Shown in pieces: positions 23,301-35,300 of a stretch of DNA of 64,000 nt; positions within the stretch are counted from its first letter, which is position 1; each line of letters opens with the position of its first letter. A model generated the notes under the pieces. It made no database searches. It worked only from the letters and a program-made list of their open reading frames with translations, and was not told the DNA's origin. The DNA comes from Ditylenchus dipsaci. Its lineage: Eukaryota; Nematoda; Chromadorea; Rhabditida; Anguinidae. The stretch lies in assembly GCA_004194705.1 (NCBI GenBank), contig SADC01000520.1, positions 62,001 to 126,000 of the forward strand, given 5' to 3'. A program made the position numbers and the translations under genes.

Positions 23301-26300
23301 AGGTATGTGGGTGCGCATCTCAACCAGTGGTCGGAATTTTCGAATTTTGTCATACTCGTACCCTTAGTTCGTACCTTCTTTTGTTCGCTCTCGTACTCGT
23401 AGTCGTATCTAGTACCTCTTATTATTTGGTCTCGTATTTCGTATTCGTACTCGTAGTACGAGCTAAAAAACGAGTGGTATCGTATCGTATTTTTGTCGTA
23501 CCTGGCTTTTTAATCGTACTTTTGTCGCAGTTGACTTTTTACTAGTAAATTTGTATCAAAATGAGGGTCAGTCTGTTAGCTATCAGAAAACATCATACCG
23601 CATGGTTGGCAGGAGTACACACACACTTTTGAAGTGAGTTTTTGAGGTTTGACTATTTCATATGCCCTAAAACGATAGAAACGGCAAAAAAGGGTGAAAA
23701 GGCCATTTTTCCAAAACAAATTTCGATTGCCTTGGCCCTCCTGTGGTTTTTGGTCATTTTTTGCCTTGGTCAGGTTTTTATGCGGTAGGCACCAGTTAAT
23801 AAAACTATCTTCAAATTCCATCTTTTCAAGTCGAAAAATGACCAAAAACCACAGGGAGATTTAAGGAAATCGATTTTTTTTGGAAAATGGCCTCCCACCC
23901 TTTTTTGCCGTTTCTATTGTTTTCAGGGCATATGAAATACTTAGGTTTCAAGAAAACTCACCTCTGGCTCTGGCCGAATAGTGTACTTCAAGCCACGGTT
24001 GAACAACTATCTTGGATGAGTTGCAGGCCAAAACACTACCTGAAACATGCTTTTTGTGCAAAGGATTTTTTAGGGTTTCTTTTGATTGAGTTGATTTGAA
24101 TTTCCGACTTTTCTACGGATATACTAATGTGTAGCCAAGATTCTAAGCTTTCATTTAAAAGAGACTTTCTGAGAAAATGATAAAGTCACAAAGAAATATT
24201 TACCACGATTTTTTTTCAAAATTTTTCTGTGATGTTCATAATGTTCTGCTACTCTTCCTGAACAGCTTTAAAAAAGACAGTCTATGTGAAATATGCATAT
24301 TGACCGAAATATATACATTTTAAAAAGTGCACTCAAATTTTTCTTAATTTTCACCATTCTGCTATAAATGTTGATTTTTACTCATTCTAACGCAGTTTTC
24401 TAAGTTATAGGCGTTGAAATCACTATCTCACACGAAACTCCACACGTAAATTCCCCATAACTTTTTTTCTGCTAGGAAAACCTTCAGATTCAACACCGGA
24501 TTCGTACTTAACGTGGTCAATTTGCATGTGAAACTACTTTAACATCAAAAAATTGCCTTCAAATTTAAAAATAATATTTTCAAAATATTTAAAAGTTTTG
24601 GCGCTAGTAGCGAATAACGCCCCCCCCCCCACAAATTTTTTTCAAAATCAGGTTTTAACCATTCTAAGTAATTCTTATGCGCCGAAAACGATTAAAAAGG
24701 TGTTTTCGGCATTTTCTGGCCTAAAAAGTTGATTTTTGGAAAAATTTTTTTTACCAAATTCGACTTTTTGCCTTGGGGGACCAAGGTAAACCACCTAAAA
24801 AATGGTACCTAGAGTCCTAAAAAGATGGAATTTGAAACATAGTTTTGTTAGCTGGGGCCTACCGCATAAATAACTCTGGTATGCATGTTTTTTCATGCAT
24901 CCAGAGTCACTTTCGAGTGATTGTGTCTAAGGTATGTGGGTGTGCGCATCTCAACTCCCAGCCCAAGCCCCCTGCGCCCCCGAAGAGGGCGCAGCGTGCT
25001 TGATAGTTAGAGATGCGCGCACTCACTTACCTTAGACATGATTCCGAGAAAGACTCTTGATCATAAAATGGGTGCGTAGACGTTTCGCAAATTTAGTAAT
25101 TCTACTATTTTTGCGAAACGTTTCACAAATTTAGTTATTCTATTATTTTATACATGTATTTGCGCAATTCAAATATTTCGCAGGTAACCGCGTGTTTTTT
25201 TAAGGCGCGGGTAATCGCAAACCGCCCGCATTCCAGGCCAAATTTTTTACATCTCCTGGTTCAACACTACATCCAGAAAGACCGATGTGGTTCGGGATAT
25301 CTACGAAATGCAAAACCTAGCTTTATTCAATCAACTCAGCGAACAACATTACAACTGTTAACAATCGGTTAAGCAAAAGGCAATCTGTGATTTCATCCAT
25401 TCATATTTTTCTGATTTTCTTCATGTCGCTGGCGAAGTCATCGGCGCGCAGACAGAAAGCACTCCCGCCCGGGGGGGGGTTTAAGGCCCCCCCAAAACAA
25501 AAGACGAAAACTCCGCGATCGCATCCATTCGTTTGCACGGAATTCCTATAATTAGCGAAATTTTTAATGACAAGATCGAAGGATTTTAGATATACTCCTT
25601 GGCCGAGGTAGTCCAGCCCATTGCGCCACATCTATCCTTTCAAGCTTGCCTACAATCGAAAAACTTTCTGAAGGAAAATAAGTTAGAAAATGTGGCTAAT
25701 AAACGATTAAAGGCTACTGCAGTCGGCGATGCAATCATTGTCATTCCATGCAGTGGTCATAGTAGTTGTGATGCTTACCTCCTTCCCACCTAAAATCCCC
25801 ACAAATTCCGACCAAGCTAAATTACAAAGATCTTAACCGCCAAGCACGCAATGGCCTCTGGATGATGAATTGGGAAAGAATTATGTGGCCCTTGAACAAG
25901 TCCACTGCGTCGACCCATTTTGGACATTGTCAAGCCCTTGGCGGCAAGTCGAACGGGTCGTGCCACCACTAGTACTCCTGGCGTCGATGACGGTATACTG
26001 TTGCCTCTTTTCCTCATACGGGCCGAATTGCCATATTGACGGAGGCAGGATTGAATACGCCTCATCTTTCGCCTGAGAATCTTCAGCGCTTTCTCACTGA
26101 TTACTAAGATCAAGCAACCACTTAACCGATTAAACAATTAACGTGTCAACAGCTACCTTTCTTCCCTCGAAGTTGTCTGTGCTGAGCTCCTGCTTGCGTC
26201 CGACTTCTTGGCCGGCACTCCTATCCAGATTCTGCGAGGATTTCACTCTCCTTTGTAGACCTTGCATTGGCGTGGTGGGCCAGAGACGAGTGCATTCCCA

Positions 26301-29300
26301 GGTTTCAAGTAGCCTTCGTGCAGCGTTGGCACTCGAACGGCTCATCTCCCACCTTTTTCAGATTGCGCTTGATCCTAACGTGCCAGCGCTTACAACAAGA
26401 CACGAGAGAAAATATAAGATAGCATATGTAGTAAAGTTCTTCCTTTCTGTTGATCATTGCGATGCGAAAAAAGTGTGGTAACCATGCCTCACCCCTTTGC
26501 ACTGCCTTCATCTTCCCAACTGCTTGGACTTGATGCGGCTAAAAGTGGTCAGCAGGCATAAAATAGTCTTTCGTGAATATAAACAATTTCTTACATGATT
26601 TTTTGCTGCTCTTTCTTAATCCCTTCGGCGGTGGGAACATGTTTGAGGATAGGCCTTCTAGAATTTACGACCGAAATCCCTGAGAATATTTGCGCAAACG
26701 TCCTTCTGCTTTAAGCTTCTTATCAAGCACTTCCTCCAGCCAATAGACACATGGATCATTTTGTGTCACACTCGTTAGTCCAGACCTTCATGAGAGCCAT
26801 AAACATAATCCATGAAAAGGATCTTCATCAATGGCCTCATTAAGCAATGCAAACCAAAGAACAGATACTGAATTTACAAACCGAAGTGCAGTACTGTGGA
26901 TACGAATTAGTGGTCGTAGATGAAAAATATTTGAATTTGCGCAATAGCTATATAAAATAATAGAAATTCTAAATTTGCGAAACGTCTATACGATAAAAGC
27001 ATAAAGAGGACTCTTTTGGCCTAGCTCCAGTGGACAAAACGAGGTAGAATGACCTTGGTCCCCAGGCCAAAAGTCGAATTTTGGTCAAATATTTTTTTTT
27101 CCAAAAATCAACCTTTTTGGTCAGATAATGCCCGAAACACGTTTTTTATGCGTTTTCAAGCGCATAAAGAATTACTTAGAAATGGTTAAAAAATCTGATT
27201 TTGAAAAAAATTTGTTGGGGGGGGGGGGGTATTCGCGTCTGGGTCAAAGTTTTTTTATTGAGTTATTGAAAATTGCTTTAAATAAATTTTATTTCCCAGC
27301 AGATTTGAAATACGAGACCAAAATATAAGAGGTTACGAGGTACGACTATCGAGTACGAGAGCGAAAAAATGAAGGTACGAAACTTACGGGTACGACATGA
27401 AAAATTCGAAAATTTCGACCACTACTAATCCGAACAAAAATTTTCAATCGTCATACCTAATTTTTTGCTTGTAAATTTGATGTGGCAATTTATATCTGAT
27501 TCTCCCAGTAATTCTGATTCTAAAAATTGTGTCATGTCTTTTGAAAAAGTCAAAAAGTTTATAGAGAAAGAGGAATGAAACCAAAGAACTAGATTTTCTG
27601 GCTGGTTTCTTTATTGTTCTTCCTCCGCATTAGATTGCCAAATTTAAGGCAGTTGATGAAAAAAAGCAGTGCTGAACATGGGTTGCGATAGAGTGTTCGA
27701 TAACTTTTTGGACCTAGGACGTGAGTATATAGTAAAAAAATTAAGGTGTGGAACGCGTTAGGAATAGAATTTAAAGTATAAAATGCTCGCAAAAATTTAG
27801 TACGGTACATTCGTACTCTTGATATCGTAACTCCGTACTCGTCTTAGCGTCGTCCTTCATATTCGTACTCGTATCGGACCTTTTTTCTCTTTCGTACTTC
27901 GTAGTCGCACTCGTAACACAATTTTTTTTCTCTTCTCGTACTTCGTGCTCGTATTCGTACTACGAGTACAACGAGTAACGACTTAGGTACGAAGTACGAG
28001 TACGACGTCCGAGTACGACGTCCGAGCAACTGATCCAACTCAAACCCCCAAGCCCTCGTCCCCGAAGTGGGCGCAGGGGTTTTGAGAGTTAGAGATGGCC
28101 GCACGTCCCTTACCTTCAGACATGATTCCGAGCAAGTCTCTTGATTCATAAGTGCTATCGAGGCTTTTTTGCCCTAGCTCCAGTGAGCAAAATGGGGTAA
28201 AAATACCCTTATAATGAGGTGTTTTCCTTGGGCTCCCAAGGCGAAAAAGTCGAAATTTTCGTCAAAAATTTGTTTTCAAAAAATCCTTTTTTGTGTGGAA
28301 AGTCAGACAAATGGCCTTTTTATCGTTTTAAAGCAAATAAAATTGGAAGACAATTAAAAATTGCCCCATTTGTCGGAAAAGTTGGCTCATTTTCCAGAAA
28401 AGTTTGCCCCATTTTCGAAATTTTTCCAATCAAAAGCAGAAAATTGCCGTCATTGGCCAGAAAAGTTGCCGCTCATTTGCCAATAAATGTTGCCCCATTG
28501 GCGGATTTTCAAATTCACGATCTCTTATACTGTCATTACTTGTTTTACATACTAGTGCTCTCAAGGTTTTTACAAGCAACCACTCAAAACAACAAACTGA
28601 CTTTATTTCAACAACAATTGACAACACTTCAATGACAACAATCCAAATAACATAAATCAGGTCAATAACGCAGGGCGCTTCCCTCTCTGCCCTGCGCTTT
28701 CTTCCTCGCTTCCTCTTCTCTGCATGCGGCACAAATCGGTATTTCTTCTGGATACTCTGCAGTCTATCTCTGCAAGTCATCATCAGGGAATGTTTTGCAG
28801 AAGAAAGATCTTCATACCTTGGAAGCAAATTGCATTTATACAGGCCCTGGGATGGCAAAACAACATGAAATGGTCCAATGGGGCAACTTTTGGGCCCAAT
28901 GGGGCAACTTTTCTGCTTTTTTACTGCCAATTAGAAAATGGGGAGACTTTTGTGGCCCATGGGCAACTTTTTATGGTAAATGGGGCAACTTTTTCTGTTT
29001 TTGATTGAAATTCCGAAAATGGGGGCAACTTTTTCTGGAAAATAGGGCAACTTTTCCGGCGAATGGGGCATTTTTATTATATGTCCATAAAATTAACTTA
29101 GAAGGCCGTTTACACACTAATTTCAAATAAATGAAAAAAGAGCGCAAGCTTCCACTATGAACTATCGGCTTCATTTAGTTCCAAAATTTCTGTGAGGCGA
29201 TTTATTCGCTTTTTTTCGGATAGCCTATATATCATCTGTAACACAATTTTATGGCTTGTAGAATGTCAGGGTAAAAAAAATTTAGAAAATTGACGCTAGT

Positions 29301-32300
29301 AGCGAATATATACAGTGAATGTATATTGAAGCAATAGGGCCGCCACCCATTGTGTCAGCGTTTATATTCTGCTTCAGAATCGCAAATCTTACGACACATC
29401 CATATTCGTGTTGATAAGCATTTTTTTTAAGTTTAGGATACAAAACAAACACATGTCAGAAACCATATGAGAAAATCCCATATCAATTTAGGCGGTTTGT
29501 ACAAGGAAATCACACAGCAGATATATACCCTCATCAAATCATGTTGATCTCATGGCTGTAAATAAGGTGAAAATTGACTTTTGAGTGAAAAAATAAATAA
29601 AACAATTTTAGGAAAAAGAAACCAGCATTAGACATTGCCAAGAAGAAAAATGATATGCTTCAATTCCGGCGTCTTGAGCTGGCTTGTAGAGAGCGTAAAT
29701 TAGTGCATTCCACTTTGTTAAACAAAAGCTAAAGAAAGACAAGGCAAGTTGAAAAAAATTTCTTTAAGGGCATGCGCACCCTCATAAGGGTGCTGACCGT
29801 TAGTTCAAATATTTTTCCTAATCATTTAACGTCTGTGCAGATTCTCAGATTGGATTTCTAAAAAAAAACCAAACCTAAATTAATACTAGGCCTTGTCTTT
29901 TTTAGAAATCAAGTTAAAGAAATGCTTACAATGTTCAATGATTAGGGACAATTTTTTTAAATCCCGGGCACGCAGACATCTTATAAGCGTGGGCATGCCC
30001 CTTTAAAGAACCCATGGTTTATGAACGCAGTGGCTTTTTGGAAAATCAATCTGAGTATGGGGGAACTAAAGAAGTACTTTTCGTTAATTTAACATGACTA
30101 CTAATAAATCTTTTTTTGAAAAAGCCTAGAAAACGTCATGGTGAACCAAGGCAAAAAACAACAGCAAAGCAAGGCAAAAAAAACCCCTAATTCTCTATTA
30201 GGACTGCAAACTACCAGACTTCGGACAGTGTAGGGACCGGCTGTATGCTGAGTTTAGTTAAAAGGGATAGGATACATTTGGCAAATACGAAACTTGGCAA
30301 ACGTAAGTTTTGTCAAAAGGAAACTTGGCAAAATCTAAAAATGGCAAAATGCAATTTGGCAAAACGAAACTTGGCAAAAAAATTGCCTTGGCCCCCTCTG
30401 TTGTCCAAAAATGTCTAAAAGTCATGAAAAAAAGTTATGCACCCAGGTGGATTCGAACCAGCAACCTCAACATCACCTCTTAGAATCGCCCAGAACCCCA
30501 TCCAGAGTGGCCAAAATTCAAAGATAACTGATTTTTGGGGTTGACTGAAGGGAAGGTAAACTTTTTGCGAAAATTCGATTGAGCGGATCAAATTTCGAGT
30601 CCGATAGGCTTAATCCTATCCACCCTATCCAGTCTAACCCACCTCAAACTATCCCAAACCACATGATTTGAGCGACTAAGCCCATCGGACCCGAAATCTG
30701 ATCCAGTCAATCGAATTTTCGCAAAAAGTTTACATCATCCCTCCCCCCCCCCCCACCTTCAGTCAACCCGGAAAAAAACCAGTTATTTTTGGATTTTGAC
30801 CACTCTGGATGGGGTTCTGTGCGATCCTAAGGGGTGACGTAGAGTTGCTGGTTCGAATTCACCTGGGTGCATACCTTTTTTTATGACTTATAGATTTTTT
30901 TGACAACAGGGGGGACCAATGCAATTTTTTGCCAACTTTCGTTTTTGCCAATTTTCGATTTACCAAGTTTTGTTTTGCCAAGTTTCGTTTTGCCAAAATT
31001 CGTTTTGCCCAGTTTCATTTTGCCAACTTTCGCTTTTGCCAAGTTTCGTTTTTGCCAAATGTATCCTAGTCTTGAAAAGCGTGCTAAGTCACAAGATCTT
31101 AGACATGGTCAGATGTGAATAAGCACTTTGGAGAAAAGAAGGAAAAGTATAATTGTAACACAACTTCAGCTTTGATTCCTACCACCCTTCCTTCTACCTA
31201 ACACATTGTATATGCTGCGCTATGTAGTGGGTTGGTCCATAAGTTCACAGTTACTTATACACAACTCTCAAAGTTTCCGCATAGGTTTCATAATTTTTCA
31301 GTAGTAAACCGGACAAAAATATTGACAGATGAGTGGCACAAACCAAAATTTTAGAATTCAAAATCAGACGATACTTTGATTAGTTTCGAAATCGAAATTC
31401 CACACACGAGATTGAAATTCGGAAACCCAATTTTTAATTTTTCCTGATATTACTAACCAAATTTTGATTGTGCGGAGTGTCCATTTATTCTTCACGTCCC
31501 AAAATTTAGTGGGTTGTAAATTAGTTTTGAAACCCGAGTGCAAAACTTGCGCGCTGTTTATAGACAACCGCATTCCCATGTACGAAACCTAATATTACCT
31601 AATGTGCTGACAGTCTCTATTTACTCGACACCTCCTCTTTTGAGGGTCTCTATCTCAGCTCATAAAAAATATTTTGCAAAGCCGTTTCTTGAATTTTCTT
31701 ATATCTCACAATCTCTGCTTTTTAAAAATCTCAAGATCGACCGTCAAAAAATAACCCGCTATGTCGCCAAATTATATCTAAAAGGGAAAAAAAATCTACA
31801 AAAACTGACATGAAAAAGTCAGTAAAGTCAAACTCTAAAATAAGAGCATCCCTAGGATAAGAGCACCTCCAACATACGTGCGAGAGCGCTTTTTTGTATG
31901 ATTAAGTCTTCTTAATAGGGCTGTCCTAAACTTTTTATTAAGGGTACAAATGTTTTAAACCAACGAAAAGCTGCTGGGGTTGACAAAAAAAATTCAAAAC
32001 TTTTTGAAAACCATCATTTTAGTGCTCCAGAAATGTGTTTTGAAAATTAATATGAGCCACCAATATAAAAAAATGCCGGTAACAATAACTGTTATAGACT
32101 TTGGCCAGAAATTTAATATTTTGCATTCCTTTTCTTGTGACATTTACTGCGGGCTTCATATTCAACTCGTCTCTTGACTATTTGATTAAATCGGAACTAT
32201 TGGCTGTGCTTTTCATTTTGGTTTCTCTACTATTCAGGTAATGAAGAAAAAACCCTAATTTCCACAATTTAAAATATCTGTTTTAAATTTTCAGATATAT

Positions 32301-35300
32301 GTCAAAAGAAAGAAAGGAGTTTAGCATCAGGACACTATTGCTAGCTATGGCGATTTCATCAAAAACGTTCATAAGCATCGGATGGATGTTTTTTTTGCAT
32401 CCAGGTATGTCTTTCAATGAAAAGATTTAGTTAGTTAGTTTATGCCGCCAGTCCTGACTTAAGTTTTTTCACTCTCCACAAATCACCATATCCATTTTTC
32501 GAAAACATTCCGGGCTTTTTCGTCAAGTCCTTGTTCCGTTAGAAAAAGTTTGGCTTTGCGTGAAAAACACTCATTGCTTTCAAAAAACGCATTTTCTTTT
32601 CATTTTCAATCACATCTGGCTATTCAATACTCCGAAATTTTTTTAAAAAGATTGTTTAGTGAATCAATTTTTTGAAGAGAGAAATAAATTTAAACAAATG
32701 TGATGAGTTTGGCTAGGCTCTACTTTGGCTAGGCGGTCTGAACGAGATATACAGTATTTACTCTAATAACTCACCCCCCTCCTAAATTTCGATGACCTAT
32801 ATTTCAGCTCAGAGTCAACATTTTGCATAGCTGATTATGGTTTTTTTCTTATTTGTCGCGAGCTCTACCGAGCTCGCTTATTAGATTTCTCATTTTCACA
32901 AGAAAATCTCTAGATTGACTTCAAATCTTTCCTATTTTTGGTTATCCAAAAAACAACTCACGCAGCTGAGTTATTTGAGGAAATATGGTAATATATCAGT
33001 TATGAGAATGAGTCAAATTTTTTTGCGAACACAACTGGGTAAGAGGATGGCTTCGAAATATTTTTTTAAATAAAAAATTTAAATGCTACCGTATGCCTTT
33101 CATACAATTTTTTTTAGTAGTGGCTTGGCACATGCAAATAGCCTTCTTTATACTTATTTTGTCCATACCATACCTATTCTACCGCATTTGCGTGTCAGAT
33201 CCAGGCTTCATAACAGTCAACCATAAAGTTTGCAATTTTTTCTCTTGATGCTGTTTATAATTTTCTTGAACTGTAGGAGAGGTGTCAAATGATCGTAGAG
33301 ATGACTGAACAAACCAACTGGAAGGGCAACTTTTGCTCCACCTGCTTGCTTATCAGGCCACCTAGGTCGAAACACTGCCAGTAAGTATGTCAGCTGGTAA
33401 ATAAATCGATAAATGTTTAAGATTATAAAATTAGTCGCAATTTAAATTTTCCTAGCGTCGATTATGACGTCTACAGACGATTCGATTGGGTCTCAGCCTT
33501 ACAAGCTGACAAGACTGGGCTATTCACATATAATCAGAATGGCCAAATTAATGTAACTTGGAAGGTCCAAACGCAGAGCCAGATTGCTAGAAAATACCCG
33601 ATTAAATACCCTTGTCCCAAAAATTATCTCTGGGTTTCATTTTCGAAAGGACAAATGGATCTCCTTAACCTTGGGGTGACCTATGGATGTTAATAGACCT
33701 ATGAATTTCATTTTCAAAATAACCTATGCGTTGATTTTTCTTAATCAACTTTTCATACATTTAAAAAAGGGAGTTAGAGATGCGCGCACACACTTACCTT
33801 AGACATGATTCCGAGAAGTACTCTTGACCATAAAATGCATATAGAGTCTTTTTTTGCCACGGCCCAGTTGAAAAACATGGCGAGGCAATCGAAGAATACA
33901 AACATTTGAATTTCTGACGTTCTGCCATAAAAGTGGCCCCCTTTTATTCGGGTTATATTTAAATTGGCCATAGAATACTGAATTTTGGCCATAGAATATT
34001 TAATTTTGGCCATAGATTTTTTTGGCCATAGATTACTGAAAATTGGCCATAGAATACTGAAAAATGGCCATAGATTTTCTGAAAATTGGACATAGATCTC
34101 TGACTTTTAACCCACTCGCTCGAAATCATGTTTCAACCACTTTTTAAGATGCTCTTTGGACCTGAAACATCTCTGAAGATGTTTTAAGGGTGTCGATGAC
34201 AATTTCTCGAAGATTTTTTTTTTGACCGAAATTTGACTTTTTGCCCTGTGCGACCAATGTCGGAAAATTACAGAAATTTTTTTCTCGGAAAAGTGTCATC
34301 GACACGCTTAAAGACATATTTTCAGGATGTTTCAGATCCAAGGAGCATCTTAAAAAGTGGTTGTAAACATGATTTCGAGCGAGTATGGCTAAAATAGAAT
34401 TCAGGCCAATTTTCAAAATATCTTATGGCCATTTTCAATATTCTATGGCCAACACAGATCTATGGCCAAAATTCAGTATTCTACGGCCATTTTTCACAAT
34501 TCTATGGCCAAGATGAAATACCACCCCTTTTTTATTCCCTCCCCTCTTAATACAGCCCTTATTCCCCTTTTAAATTCAAAAGGCGCCAATTTAAAATTTT
34601 CACATTTTGACTAAAAACCATGATACACCCCCCCCCCCTGTGGTTCGAAAATTTTTTTTTCTCAGATTTCTTCATGAATCGGGGTCGAGAAACACGAAAT
34701 AATGATTTTCCTCCTCTCATCCGATCATCCTTGTGGGGAGATGGTACGTGGGAGATTTAACTGCAACCTAAAAAGTATGATTTTGAGTTATCAGGCTATA
34801 AAAAAGTGGAAAAATATCTTTACAGAAAAGGCATATATTTACTAAACTTCTAATTTGAAAAATAAATTCTATTCAGCTCGCTTTGGGTATGCGTAGCTGA
34901 AATATTTTTTTTCAGGGTATGTGACATGTGCGTTCTGCGCTTTGACCACCACTGGTTAGTTTTTTTACTTATCGATTTTCTCTTAAGTTGTCTGTATGTT
35001 CAGTCCGTGGGTTAACAACTGCGTAGGAGCACAAAATCATCGCATGTTCATTACTCATTAATACTCTTGGATCTTGCTTGTGCTCTGACTTTTGTTGGAT
35101 GTCTTTACTGTAAGTTTAAAAATTATACATAGTAAAATATTAATTTGTTTTGTATAGACTGGCGTGATGTTTGTGGCGAGATCTCAGATGAATTTTGTAT
35201 ATTGCAAGCCATGGGTCACGATTCTCCGAGATGTTCTCTCTTTTTTACTTTTTATGGCTTGGTGCAATGCTGCTTATCAAGCTTCCAGGTTGTTTCAAAT

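Larger units (their letters stand above)
23322..28031. mobile_element. hAT-type element with TACGAGTACG-motif arms, internally invaded
   Basis: The left end CAGTGGTCGGAATTTTCG leads into an array of TCGTACTCGTA units (to about 23530). The right end CAGTTGCTCGGACGTCG, read inward, leads into an opposite array (27784-28031). The flanks ATCTCAAC and ATCCAACT agree as a duplication if one base is missing. A further end of the same family, CGACCACTAC, closes at 27424, so two related copies may be overlaid. The interior includes the foldback copy at 24605-27240. Confidence 0.55.
23010..29115. mobile_element. Foldback element split by younger insertions
   Basis: The left half (23010-23321: AACGTCTCCTGAGTAATTTT, the GGGGCCTACCGCATAAAGAA segment and the left side of the GC-rich core) breaks off at 23321. 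The right half resumes at about 28032 with CCCTCGTCCCCGAAGTGGGC and AGAGATGGCCGCACG and runs to 28344. It is interrupted again at 28345-29086 and ends at about 29115. About 4.7 kb of other elements sits between the halves. Confidence 0.6.

Noticed and set aside
25599..26511. Possible protein-coding gene from several 60-110 codon frames
   Set aside because: Frames alternate between strands, none shows a domain, and all lie inside a TA-flanked TIR element; more likely a dead transposase.
28430..28930. 166-codon minus-strand open frame
   Set aside because: It spans the arm arrays and centre of the element 28345-29086; the protein is composed of translated repeat words at both ends.
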